64,000 nucleotides of DNA from Pristionchus mayeri (lineage: Eukaryota > Nematoda > Chromadorea > Rhabditida > Neodiplogasteridae): contig BTRK01000002.1 of assembly GCA_036245805.1 (NCBI GenBank), positions 5,514,689-5,578,688 on the forward strand, written 5' to 3'. Position numbers and translations under genes: made by a program. Numbering within the stretch: position 1 is the first letter of the stretch; every line of letters starts with the position of its first letter. The notes beneath the pieces were generated by a model. It ran no database searches. It had not been told where the DNA came from and saw nothing but the letters and a program-made list of their open reading frames with translations. Below, piece by piece: positions 44,830-55,284 of the stretch.

Positions 44830-45100
44830 CCCGTAGCTCATTCGGGGTATAATAATTAATTGCATCCTAAAATCACCGGTTTTCCTTTTCTTTTTTTATT
44901 TTTCTCGTTAGAGATCGATCCGGTATTGCAACCCACTATTTTATTGTTGTATATCCAGAGGCAGCAACTCGAACCTCGCTGCTTTAGATGTAGTTATTAT
45001 ATTTTTTAAGTTAAATATGTAAAATAATATGGAAGGCCCGAACAGGGAATCTCTGCTCAGCGATCACGGATTGTGCTGCACAGTCTGAACAACTGCAAAA
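44830..45100 (+). pseudogene. TTC4 fragment: intron 4 end and exon 5 copy
   Basis: GAAGGCCCGAACAGGGAATC followed by CTCTGCTCAGCGATCACGGA matches exon 5 (GCCCGAATCGGCAACCTCCG...), but the acceptor TAG is now AAG and the frame is broken. Upstream GCATCCTAAAATC and GAACCTCGCTGCTTTAGATG match TTC4 intron 4 (11573, 11670). Confidence 0.8.
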
Positions 45101-45217
45101 AAATGAAGAAAAAAATTACTATCTTTAGCGGGCGAAATTTATCAATTTTCTATCATTATACGTCAGATTCGGGAAATTTTTAGACGGTAAAATGTTATGA
45201 TTTTCATTTTATTTCAG

Positions 45218-45344
45218 ATATGAGAGCCTGGAATCGATGCTGAGTGCAGTCTTCGGCCAGGAGTCATCGCCGTCGTTCTCGGAGAGCGAAGGGGATGAGG
45301 AGCAGATGTCGGACGAGAAGCTCTCGATGCCGTTCTCGCTGCCG
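45218..45344 (+). CDS. Orphan coding-like exon (SESEGDEEQ), parent gene not identified
   Basis: A G/C-rich 127-bp block bounded by ATTTCAG and GTGAGC, phase 2 in and phase 0 out, reads YESLESMLSAVFGQESS then SFSESEGDEEQMSDEK and PFSLP. It stands out in base composition from its A/T-rich surroundings. I find no matching exons either side. It may be a stray exon of a duplicated gene, since a decayed version (YEHPTIFIHS, FGSESSDSLAK) follows at 45406-45500 and another trace is at 34983. Acidic, Ser-rich, no domain recognised. Confidence 0.4.
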
Positions 45345-45892
45345 GTGAGCATTTTATTCATTTTTTATTTATCTTACATCACAAATTTTATTGTTTATTA
45401 TTCAGATATGAGCATCCAACCATTTTCATTCATTCAATCTCAGTGACTGCCTTTGGCTCGGAGAGCAGCGATTCGCTTGCGAAGAACAATGGCATTTGAA
45501 TGTTTTGACAGTGCATTATGAGAATTCGCGTAGTTCGAAATCGACGAGAGTTGCGTTGTTTTATTTTTTCATTAATCGATGAAACATTAAATGCGCGGTC
45601 AAATATGTCATTGTAGTTGGTCATCATGAACCTGTGTATTTAATAATTTGCCACCATTTAATATCAACGTTAATATTTTACTCGAAACAGTATGCGATTG
45701 CATAGTGTTGCGTGATCACTAAGCAACTATTGCATCATCATCATTATGAAATCCAAAAGTAAAATCGAGCTGTAGTCCTTTTGCTATCAAGAAAGAATTC
45801 CCAGTTAGTTATCAATGTTACATAGCGTTGCATCATCATTACGAAATGATTGCGTCATAATTATGCAATGTAAAATTTTATTTTAAAACAAT

Positions 45893-46140
45893 AACATGCT
45901 ATTGCTAGGCCGTTTGTGCTTAGAAGTGATCGATTTTCCTGGTACAATTTTGTTCTATCCACCTGGTAGGAGAGTGCTTCAAATGGTTGCCAAAGGCGCG
46001 AGTGCGGGCCGAGAGGCGTGCTGGTCGCCTAGAATAGGTAACCCTCGCGGTTACCTTCTAGCCGATCAGCACAGAAATTCCCATTTCCATCCACCCCTGC
46101 TGCAATACTTAATTGCATATGTTTTCGCGCCTCGGGCCTA
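45893..46140. repeat. Dispersed repeat, copy 2 (pair of 36465-36710)
   Basis: CATGCTATTGCTAGGCCGTT, GATTTTCCTGGTACAATTTT and GCGTGCTGGTCGCCTAGAAT recur in the same order as in copy 1, with substitutions and small indels. No terminal structure is obvious. Confidence 0.6.
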
Positions 46141-46346
46141 GTAGACAAATTATTGTTTCCCAGAATATTTCCTAGAAAATCAGAGACCTCCAGTCATTAC
46201 CTACTATTTTTCTGTCATGTTAGGCAGGTGGCATTATTCAGGAGAATTACCCTAGATGCTCATGTGACAAGCAGGTGCAACCTCGTTAGCAACCGGCTAT
46301 CGCTGTCGTCTTTCGACGGTTACTAGCACGTTGTACGTGCGCTCAG

Positions 46347-46487
46347 TAGACTTTCAAAAACAACTATCCAAACATTTGTTTAAAATGCAAATCATCCCCA
46401 CACTCCTCATTTCATTCTCTCTCTCACCAACAGAGCGGTTCATTTACATCATACACAACAATTTGGATAGTTGTTGTTGAAAGTCTA
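46347..46487. mobile_element. hAT-like MITE with 8-bp target duplication GCGCTCAG
   Basis: Ends TAGACTTTCAAAAACAACTA and, inverted, TAGACTTTCAACAACAACTA; flanks GCGCTCAG on both sides (46339-46346, 46488-46495). 141 bp. Confidence 0.85.
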
Positions 46488-46660
46488 GCGCTCAGCGGAC
46501 AGCCATTTCGGATAAGGTGTAACTCGCCGGGTTTGAGTTCCGTGTTAGCAAGCTACTTCGCACAAAGAAATTTCTTCATTCTGCGTGCTCACTGCTATAA
46601 TAGGCCAGAATGCGGAGTAATGGAATGTTTGTTGACAATGCCCTCTTAATTTTCACTTTA

Positions 46661-46680
46661 TCTCTCTCTCTCTCTCTCTC
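46661..46680. repeat. (TC)n microsatellite
   Basis: Twenty bases of TC dinucleotide directly before a partial GGCACTAGG-family MITE (46690-46743). Confidence 0.85.
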
Positions 46681-46689
46681 ATCATCCTG

Positions 46690-46743
46690 CCTTTGATACG
46701 CAAAAGGCAGCATGATGTCATAGTGCTCATCCGACCTAGTGCA
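46690..46743. mobile_element. Truncated GGCACTAGG-family MITE
   Basis: GCCTTTGATACGCAAAAGGC hairpin, then CATGATGTCATAGTGCTCAT and CCGACCTAGTGC; only the right half of the family is present, 27 bp before the chemoreceptor start codon. It may have supplied promoter or 5' UTR sequence. Confidence 0.6.
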
Positions 46744-46769
46744 TTCTTATCGAAGCGAGGGCTTGTGGA

Positions 46770-49700
46770 ATGCTGAGACGATTGTTCAGCATGTTGTACC
46801 ATCTAATGAACCACGTCCTCATGGGATTCGGCGTGAGCTTCAACGCGCTCGCCCTCCTCGCTATCGCCCGGAACACTCCGCCGCCGATGAGAGTGAGTTA
46901 TGATTTTTTTCGAAACTGCGCTCGCCGTAGAACACTGGGCCTATGTGTAAACTTGTGCAGACTCAGTTCGGAGTGTTCATCTTTCGGCATACCCATGTAT
47001 CTGGGTGATTTAGTCACGACTGCCAATTCTCCGTCCCAATGCTAGGCACCTCGGTGGGGCGGAAATGATGCTAAACAATTTCGTAAAATCCCAGGATTAC
47101 TCCATCATTATCTTCAACACTTCGCTCAATGACCTCTGGACGATGGCGCTACATCTTCTCCTCAATGGCCGGTAATACAAACAATTGTAACGTGACTGTC
47201 GGATGATAACTAAAAGGTGGACACTTACAGAACGAAAAAAAATTGTTTTTCTTCGAAAAAATCGGCGAACATGCTGATAATGTACACTATTTTAGATAAT
47301 CAGTCAGTCATCATTCGACCTAGTGCATCAAAAAACTTTTAAACAAGTTGAATGAGCGTTGAAATGCAGTGGGACCAAGTGCATTACACTCGTTCTTTCG
47401 AATGTTCTTTCGACCGTTCCAAAAGAGTGTACAGTGTTAAAGTATGATCTGGATCACCCAAAAAAGAGTAGTGGCCCCGCAGATGAATACTGGTAAACGT
47501 TCATATTATAAAAAGATTGTTTCGAACAGTGTTCTACGAATTTTCGTCAAAATCTGATACAGGCTCTTCATCCTTGACAAAGTAGTAGCGCACATGTCCA
47601 ACGGACCCTGCCGATTCGTTTCGAATTTCTTCTGTTCGGTGATTTTTTGCACTTACTGACCATTTTTTTATTGTTTCTCATTTGTAACTGTTTCCATGTG
47701 TTCTTGCGGAGAGCGCACTACTAGGTCCGTGTCTAAGATGGCACAGTCTGAAGGGGGAACTCTTCTTCGGACCTACACCTGCGTGAACTAGTCGTAACTA
47801 CTTGCTCTTCTTGTTAGACACCGGCCTAGTAGAGTGCTCCTCGCCTGACTTAAGTGGGCACTAGGTCGGAGGATCATCGTCGGATGGTAACCTACTGGAT
47901 GATGACCAATGGATCCTTCTGTTGAAATTTCAGATTATGTTCCCAAAGTCTCGAAAATGATTCTGTGAAAGTTCAACAGAAGGGTCAATTTTTTGGTTAT
48001 CATCCACGGTACTACCCCGATTTGTAAAATTTATTTTGGAAATTTCATTTTGTAAACGAATTTTTCGTAAAAACAAAATTTAGAAAAAAATATCTGGAAA
48101 TTTACTTTTTGGAAAAACAATTTTGGAAAAGAATAAATTGGAAATTTTTTTTGGAAAGACCCATTTTTGGAAATTTTTCCACTGGTTACGGTACTTTTCG
48201 CTGCATCGGGAGAACCGCGAAATAGAACAATTAAATTTAAACATTGCTTTTGCATTATTTTGTATATTTTATTTCTTTAATTATTAGTATTGTTAATTAC
48301 AATAATAATATAATAAAGGAGAATAATACTATGTTTCGAATTTGCTGATAAATGACGAAAATGCTCCATAGGTTACGGTAGTTTTCAGCTCGGCTACAGT
48401 GCTACCGGCCATGGAAAAATTTCCAAAACGTGCATTTCAAAAATGGAAATTCTGAAATTTATTTTCCATTTCTTGCCTTTCCAAAAATGAATTTCTATAA
48501 TTTTTTTTCTAAATATTTTTTTTCCAAAATTTGCATTTACGAAATGAAATTTACATTTCGGGGTAAGACCTCATCCACTAGGTTACCATCCGACGGTGAT
48601 CCTCCGACCTAGTGCCCTTATGTGCCTTGAAATAATAATCCCCTGTATACCTTTATTTTTTCAGGTGATGTACGAGATCAACCACCAGGCGATCATGCAG
48701 ACGTGCTCACTCATAGCCATCTCCTTCTGGTAAGGGTACGAAATTAGGCACTAGGTCGGATGATTACCGTCGGATAACCAACTGGATGATAACCAAAAGA
48801 TGGACCCTCCTATACAACGTTTACAGTAGGTTCCCCAAGTGTAAAAAATGATTCTGCGAAAGTTCTACAGAAGGGTCCATTTTTATTTATCATCCAGTAG
48901 ATTATCATCCGACGGTGATCATCCGATCTAGTGCCCGAAATTAAGCCAAAAAAGGTAAAGAAGCATATCAAGCGATGTCATATTCGCCAAAAGACGACCA
49001 CGATAAGTGGTGTAGTCGCATCCCCGAATTCCTTGTATAATGCAATGTATAATGCAATTTTCTTCAGGAAGCGAACCCTAACGGAGGACAAAGGCTCCGT
49101 CGGATGGTGCAGGCTGCAGATTGCGATTCTGCTAGCCTACATACCACATGTTCCTCAAACGGTACGTTGGTTTACGCTGGATGGCAGAATGAAATCCATT
49201 TCAACGTACAACTGTTTTGGATAATTCAGCTATATGAATTATCCAAAACAGTTTTACGTTGGAATGGATCGTCCGTATACGTTCGTATCTCGACGCGTTC
49301 ACCGAGTAACCGAAATATTATTCGGTTCGGTTGGATGATAATTATGATGTCATGCCCCCTGTGATATATCACAGCGGCATGACATCATAGTTCTCATCCA
49401 ACCTAGTGCCGATCATTCAGTTTGCCTTCTTCGTCACACTACACCAACGCGAGACCTTGGAGTCGTTCATCTCGTCCGTCTACGGCCCCGGAGATGCCGA
49501 TGAATATGCTGTTGGAGGTTAGAATTGGTAAAACGTGTCTTCTTCTCTTAATTTCGCATGTACACTCGACCTTATCGACTAGAGAGTATGCGGAAAAAAG
49601 AGACGGTGGTCAGTATTACTAACTATAATAATCAGTAAGACATTCTTAAACTATCTTAAGAACAATGAAACAAAAGTCACAATCATATTCATATAACTGT

Positions 49701-50922
49701 CCTATGGCTGTTCTGAGGATTACATATAGTTATTAGCTTGAGAAAAACAGCTATTCTCGGAATAAAAGCCACCTATTGTATAGGCATAATCGACGCCAGC
49801 GAGCCGCTCTCTGCTTACGTAATCGGCCATTTCCTCATGTTTGCAACGATAATGTACACGTATATTTTCTTCAAGAGAAGAGCGGTGAGGAAGTTTAACT
49901 AGTAGTCCCTAATATCATAAAATCATCAGTTTGAAAAGATCATAGAGTAAGGGCACTACATCGAATGATCACCATCTAATGATAGCCAAAATTTGTATTT
50001 TTTACCATGCAAACACATGAGAAGACACACAATTTCAAACATCAATTCACTTGTTTGGTTATCATCCGACCTAGTCTCTGAGCAAGCGAATGTTTAGGTG
50101 CTTGGGGCACTTGCTGAGAGGGCTGGAAAGATGAGCTCGAAGACGAGAGAAATGCATCAGTCGCTTGTCAAGGTTATTCTTTTTATATGGCTCGGGGCTA
50201 GAGATGGCTTCGCAAGAAATGCCTCTCTTCATTTTCCGTGCTCTCTCACCGATGTGACCGACGAGAGAGTATGCAGAATGAAGAGAGTCATTTCTTGCGA
50301 AGCCATCCCTACTCGGGGCACGATTATTCCTATTCTCTTAGCGTTAGCCATAACCTTAGGCCTGTCTCAGTTACGCATATCTTATTGAAGGTATTATCTA
50401 TCCACTCCCTTCTTCCCACGTGCACGATGTTCGGTTTCGTATCGATGTTCATACAAATGGCCGATGTCTACCACTCTGTGGAGTTGGAGAGGAGCATTTA
50501 TACGGTACTGCTTGACGTTCGCGTTTTGACATGGAAAATGTGAAAATAAAGTGAAAATATTTGAATTCTCACAACCCCATGACCGACTCTTCAATACATC
50601 TGCCAAACTCTAAGGAAGATTTTTCCCTACTACCCGGTGCTTGCTCTTAGCGGAATAATTTGAAATTGAAATTGAAAGCAAGTTAGATACAAATTCGGAG
50701 TATGAGGCGCAAAAAAACAAAGCCCCTTCAACGAAATTTAATTTCATAATCTCTACGAGAATCCGAGATTTTAAATTGACGGGAATTAAACGATATCCTC
50801 TTCAACTTGACTCTTCCACTTCATTAGAGAGATTCATTACAGCACTAATTTAGATCGCCACATTTCCATCAATCGTCAATCCAGTGCTCACACTCTATTA
50901 CATCAAACCCTATCGGGTGTGA
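46770..50922 (+). CDS. Seven-transmembrane chemoreceptor of the nematode Str superfamily (srd-like), 10 exons
   Basis: Probable odorant or pheromone GPCR in sensory neuron cilia. Exons: 46770-46892, 47095-47171, 47563-47638, 48665-48729, 49068-49161, 49421-49517, 49784-49884, 50098-50172, 50391-50504, 50854-50922; all phases agree, 296 aa. Features in order: TM1 with LMGFGVSFNALALLAIA and the following NTPPPMRDYSIIIFNTSLND; HMSNGPCRFV; TM3 with MQTCSLIAISFW; TM4 ILLAYIPHV; TM5 YVIGHFLMFATIMYTYIFF; the Str-type TKEMHQSLVK-like helix (SKTREMHQSLVK) before TM6 (LLPTCTMFGFVSMFIQM); TM7 ending PSIVNPVLTLYYIKPYR. The acceptor of exon 9 is TTGAAG rather than CAG, yet frame and homology require it. 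MITEs fill introns 3, 4, 5, 7 and 8. The srd assignment rests on the motifs and not on a tree. Confidence 0.82.
47857..48616. mobile_element. 760-bp palindrome-ended element, GGCACTAGGTCGGAGGA type
   Basis: Left GGCACTAGGTCGGAGGATCA, right the inverted copy ending TCCTCCGACCTAGTGCC; flanks CTTAAGTG / CTTATGTG (47849-47856, 48617-48624) match in 7 of 8 bases, fitting an old 8-bp duplication. The interior has inverted A/T-rich arms (ATTTTGGAAATTTC-like). Fills intron 3 of the chemoreceptor. Confidence 0.78.
48747..48935. mobile_element. hAT-like MITE with 8-bp target duplication CGAAATTA
   Basis: Ends GGCACTAGGTCGGATGATTA and, inverted, GGCACTAGATCGGATGATCA; CGAAATTA flanks both sides (48739-48746, 48936-48943). 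It lies 17 bp after the exon 4 donor of the chemoreceptor. Confidence 0.85.
49196..49262. repeat. Palindrome CATTTCAACGTACAACTGTTTTGG
   Basis: AACTGTTTTGGATAATTC and GAATTATCCAAAACAGTTTT flank AGCTATAT. A small hairpin in chemoreceptor intron 5. Confidence 0.7.
49335..49410. mobile_element. GGCACTAGG-family MITE abutting a splice acceptor
   Basis: TTGGATGATAATTATGATGT...with inverted right half ending CATCCAACCTAGTGCC at 49410, ten bases before the exon 6 acceptor of the chemoreceptor. The left end is worn. Confidence 0.65.
49948..50083. mobile_element. Worn GGCACTAGG-family MITE in chemoreceptor intron 7
   Basis: GGGCACTACATCGAATGATC on the left and GGTTATCATCCGACCTAGTC on the right; TGATAGCCAAAATTTG inside resembles the interiors of 47857 and 48747. 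Confidence 0.55.
50199..50311. mobile_element. hAT-like MITE with 8-bp target duplication CTCGGGGC
   Basis: Ends TAGAGATGGCTTCGCAAGAA and, inverted, TAGGGATGGCTTCGCAAGAA; CTCGGGGC on both sides (50191-50198, 50312-50319). Its centre (CGACGAGAGAGTRTGYAGAATGA) is shared with the nested MITE at 5377. Confidence 0.88.
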
Positions 50923-52605
50923 GTATTCCATCATATTTTTTGAGAGAAAACAATGCTTTGAAATTTTTTAATATTACATAAAACATGAAATCACGAAGTT
51001 CCATCCACGAATTTCGGTATAAAATAGTTAAAATAATTTAATTGAATAAGTTTAAATATCTTTGTAAGCAGCTTGCTTCCTTTCGGCATGCGATTTTGGA
51101 CGACCAGTGCAACAACGACAACACCGAGCGTTGGACAAGCCTCCGTTACTTCTTTGTCCACAAAATTTTGATCTATAAAAATAGTTCACTGTTGTAAAGG
51201 GAATGCCTACTCGAATGCGGAATTGTGCAATCCATTTGCTTATTTTCCCAGTAGGACTACTGCAACAACAATTAATCATTGACATGATACAGTGGGTGTA
51301 CAATGATATATTTTGTGAATCATGCACAAACATTTGCCATTAGTGGACCTCAAGCACATGGTACGCCTTCTAGCACTTGATGTCCACGTGAACCTTTGAA
51401 ATCGTCAGTCGCAAAAGGGAACGTTTGCACCACCTCCAGCAGAAAATATCAATAAATTCTCTGCGACTCGTATTTTTCATACATTCACACGCTTCCTGCC
51501 ACGTGATTACACTTCATTGTTAAATTTAAATGTGAGCGTAGCCGCATCAAAAGAAAGCGAGCGGGCAAAGAAGGTGTTATTGCCCTGTATTTATGACTCA
51601 GCAGGCTGTTTTACTGAACATCCTTCCCTATTGAGTAGACTTCACGCCTCAATTGTCCCTTTGGTGGACTATTGGCCTGACTCCCCTAATTTTGCACACT
51701 CTCTATCAAAGATAGATAAAGCGAGAAATTCATTAGAAGACAGAAAAAAGTGAGAGAGTCATTAGTCCTCTAGCAACCTCGTTGTTCTTTGAAAATTCAT
51801 ACGATTATGCGTCGCCTAGAAAGTGTGCCAACCGATAGATAAATTTCCCGGAAATTAATTTCAAGAGAAGCATTTCTCATGGTTGTGATTATTTGAACTT
51901 CCGAAAGATGAAGTGTACTGTCTGCGTAAATGATCCTTCTATAGAAGTAATGGGATTTGTGTAACAGTTGATCTCGACGTTATGCGATTCTTTTGAGCTT
52001 ATTAACTCAACTGTTATTTGTAAAGATATTTCGGAGATTCGAATTTTTGAGTTGTTTTTGCTTTGTAATTGTATCGCGTTCTTGTAATTGTAATTGTATC
52101 GTTAGATCCATTAATTTTACACTCGGTACCAGTCTGCCGCCATTTGCCCCGAATCGTTTACATCCTGGTGCTTATCTTTCCTTCTCTCCTACAATTGGCC
52201 CAATTATTCAACTTCGGATATCTCTATGTAGCTTTCTCACATTCATTAGCTACTCATTTTCTGCACATCGTAAACAAATAAATAATGTATGAATCAGATA
52301 GTAATGCAAATTGCATCGTTCCCACTGCTACCGTCGTTACTTGTTGATACTATTAACTAACTTCCTCGTGCTCACAAGGATTTATTCACTCCTTCACGAA
52401 TACATCCTAATTTTATTGTTTTTTTTTAAAATTATAAAACTACTTTTGCCATTAAATTCACCCAAAAAACTCTGGCCTGCGCTTCTCGCGATCTTATAAG
52501 AAGAGCATTCTGCGTACTTTATGTCGCAGGTCAGATGAGCTAGCGAGTACGCAGAATATTTAGAGTGATTCCTTGTGAAACCATCCATTCATCCGGCCTA
52601 GTATT
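50923..52605. other. Intergenic region between the two chemoreceptors
   Basis: No complete gene. 52136-52275 has a plus-strand hydrophobic frame (LPRIVYILVLIFPSLLQLA) that could be a remnant transmembrane exon of a lost receptor, but has no matching splice sites. 52498-52590 is a worn palindrome (GCATTCTGCGTAC / GTACGCAGAAT) related to the MITEs at 5377 and 50199. Confidence 0.35.
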
Positions 52606-52619
52606 ATTTTATCTCGCCC

Positions 52620-52662
52620 AGATGACTATTCCTTCCTACGCCTGGATCTTCGGCGATTCTAG
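52620..52662 (+). repeat. Duplicate of the start of the str-like receptor
   Basis: ATGACTATTCCTTCCTACGC followed by CTGGATCTTCGGCGAT recurs at 52774-52809, where the ATG is TTG behind an AG acceptor. Here the frame has the ATG but closes after about 20 codons. So the ATG-bearing and exon-bearing copies are separated by about 150 bp. Confidence 0.8.
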
Positions 52663-52773
52663 TATTAGTACAGTCTTTCCAGTGGATAGTAGACCATCAG
52701 TGTGACCTGATGTGAACATTTACCGCATGAATGTTCTTCTCCCTTTCTGTCATGAATTCAAAAACTTTACCAG

Positions 52774-55284
52774 TTGACTATTCCTTCCTACGCCTGGATC
52801 TTCGGCGATCCTTTCCACTCCGTTTTCATCGGAACAACGACCACCATCTCACTATTCTCCAACTGCCTTCTGCTCTATATCATCGCCACCACTGCGGCGG
52901 ACCACATTGGTATGCATTCATTCATTCATTGATTCATTGCCATTCAATTTGTTTGCCATTCAATTTGTATTTGAATTGAAGCTTTGTTAGTAGCAAGGAA
53001 GCATAGAAAAGTCCAAAAAAGTGAGAACAATACCAGGAAAAGCTGAGGTCTTTAACTATTATTTTGCTTAGCCTGATGAGGATTCAGATTTCAGACCTGG
53101 GTTGGATGAGAACTATTGACATATGAAAGACGGCATGGCGAAATAGTTCTCATCCGACCTAGGGCTGAGATTCCAGGATCCTATCGGTATCTTCTCGCAT
53201 TCTTCGCTGTCTGTGACATCTTCACTACGATCGGACATGCGGCAATTCAACCGGTGTCACATTATATTCTTGCAAATTTAAATATTCATTGAGTATTTCA
53301 TTGCATTCAAGTAGTATGCATTCAGTTGACGTGGCAGTGTTAACCACTCATCATCGAAAACTGGATGTACGCTTTTTCAACGGGCTTCTTCTTCTTTCCC
53401 CGGCGGTCTGGAATCGTGCTCTACGGAGGCAAGTTTTGGCGAAAACGTTGCTTTGAATTCGCCAACTATAAACAACCCGGCTAAATACAACCCGGATAGT
53501 TGGCGAAATTGTCTTTGACCAATATTTTTCTCGGCAAAAATAAGCGCAAAATAAATAAATATTCTGTAGTCTCCTTGGACACTCCTCTGTGTCTAGCATT
53601 CATCGCCACGTACTACCAGACCTTTCTCGTGCTCGCCTACCACTTCGTTTATCGATACAAGATTCTTACTAGGTAATTTCCATCAGGTCTACTATTCCTT
53701 GTTTTATTTTATTTTAGAACGATTATTAGAACGTCTGTTTTGTTCATTCTTCGCTTTGCCTTAGAACGTAGAATTAGAAACAAGATGAACTAAGATAACG
53801 AAGAATATTTTCTAGCGGACAAAAGAGAGGATTCATCATTACTACTTCAGCGGCATCGGCACCTCCTTCACCGATCATTGGTCGAAGGCTTGTTGGATTC
53901 TGATGGCCATCGTAGTCAATGTCCTCTACATCGCTGGCTTCGTCATTACCGTCGCGATCGGAATGACGCCCAGCAACGAGACCAGGTTTGACTGTTGTTC
54001 CTGGATCCGGGTTTATGGATCCTGGTTCAGGATCTGAGTTCCTGGACCGGGACCCGTGTGTAATCTTCTTGAATGGAAGTATTGTTTTTAAAGCAATTTG
54101 AAAAAAAATCGAGAAAATCTCGTCAACCCATTGTTAAAATCCTGGCCAAATGCCCATTTCATAGAATATTCTGTCATGCTACTGCTTCCATGGTACTGTT
54201 TTTTTATCAGCCACCGATTATTGTTTCCTTATTCAGGGCATTCGTGCCAGCTGAGTTTCGTCAATTGTACAGAAACGATCTCACCGATCTCCGCACTGGC
54301 TTCACAGTGCTGGCCGTGAGAGTGAGTTAAAGTACTCCCACGTTTGATTGAAGTGAGCGAGCAATCGAAAGATCGAAGGGAGCATTATCGTTCCTTGAAT
54401 TCACATGCACTTCAACAGTAAGGTGGGAGTGAAAATATAGAGATATGTCGATTAAGAATTTGCTACTTTAGAATTGTCAACCTTTTATCTTTACTTTCCA
54501 TTTCAGAGACCCAATAAACTCACTGGGGATATGCAATGGAGTGTCGAGTCGACCATCTCCTTCCTCATATGCATGAGTTTGTTCACAGGAACGGCTGGAG
54601 TTATTGTGTTCTGCATCTACCAGACGAATGCTACCATTAAGTTCGATTTCAGTAGCCTATCCCTTTTTGCGTGTGACCATGTTGTATAATGTTTGGTCAG
54701 GTTTGAGCAATATAGCTCACACTCTCATCAGTTAACCACTTCCTTACTCGTAATAAAATTATTATTATTTTCAGATCCACTGAAACAGTGCTCACTACGA
54801 CGACGCGAAGGATGCACCGGCAATTGTTCCGAGCCCTCCTCCTACAGGTGAGAGGAAAACAACAAAATGCACGACGAAAACAATAACATGCAATAGAAAC
54901 AAAAACACTGCAGACTGCCGTTCCTTGCCTCTTCTCCTACGCGCCCCTATCTGTGGTTCTTGCCACTGGAGCTGTAACGGGTACATATTTTCATTAAAAA
55001 ACGGTTTAATCCATTTCACCTATCACAATTTTTCCATAGTTTGAAGAGAGTCCGTTCTAGAGCACATAATGTATACAAATGTAAAAAAAAATGTGTATTC
55101 AGGACTGGATTTGGGAGCTTTTGGCAACGTGCTCTTCCTCACGACGGCAATCTTCCCCTCAATAGACGCATTCTTCGTTCTCTTCTTCATTGTGAAATTC
55201 CGAATTGCCGTGATTCGGTTGTTCCGATTGCCTTGTCGATTAGATGCGATGGGGTCTTCAGTGGAGCAAAGAGGAACTAATTAG
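52774..55284 (+). pseudogene. str-type seven-transmembrane chemoreceptor, probably damaged
   Basis: Candidate exons: 52774-52909, 53177-53253, about 53344-53428, 53570-53672, 53816-53985, 54237-54321, 54507-54640, 54775-54847, 54914-54980, 55103-55284. Str features: TM1 SLFSNCLLLYIIA; GSYRYLLAFFAVCDI; the NWMYAFSTGFFFF block; FLVLAYHFVYRYKIL; ILMAIVVNVLYIAGF; RMHRQLFRALLLQT; PCLFSYAPLSVVLA; a TM7 with FPSIDAFFVLFFI and RIAVIRLF. Problems: exon 1 opens at TTG without its own ATG; the third exon lacks an AG acceptor in frame; the third donor is GCAAG; exon 4 ends in phase 2 but exon 5 needs phase 0. The last five exons are sound. Either a recent pseudogene or one whose 5' half uses splices I cannot see. 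Confidence 0.72.
53100..53164. mobile_element. GGCACTAGG-family MITE next to a splice acceptor
   Basis: GGGTTGGATGAGAACTATTG with inverted right half AATAGTTCTCATCCGACCTA; ends a few bases before the exon 2 acceptor of the str-like gene. Confidence 0.6.

Noticed and set aside
51052..51333. 93-codon Cys-rich minus-strand frame
   Set aside because: No splice sites, no paralogue in the window and no recognisable family; composition looks like chance.
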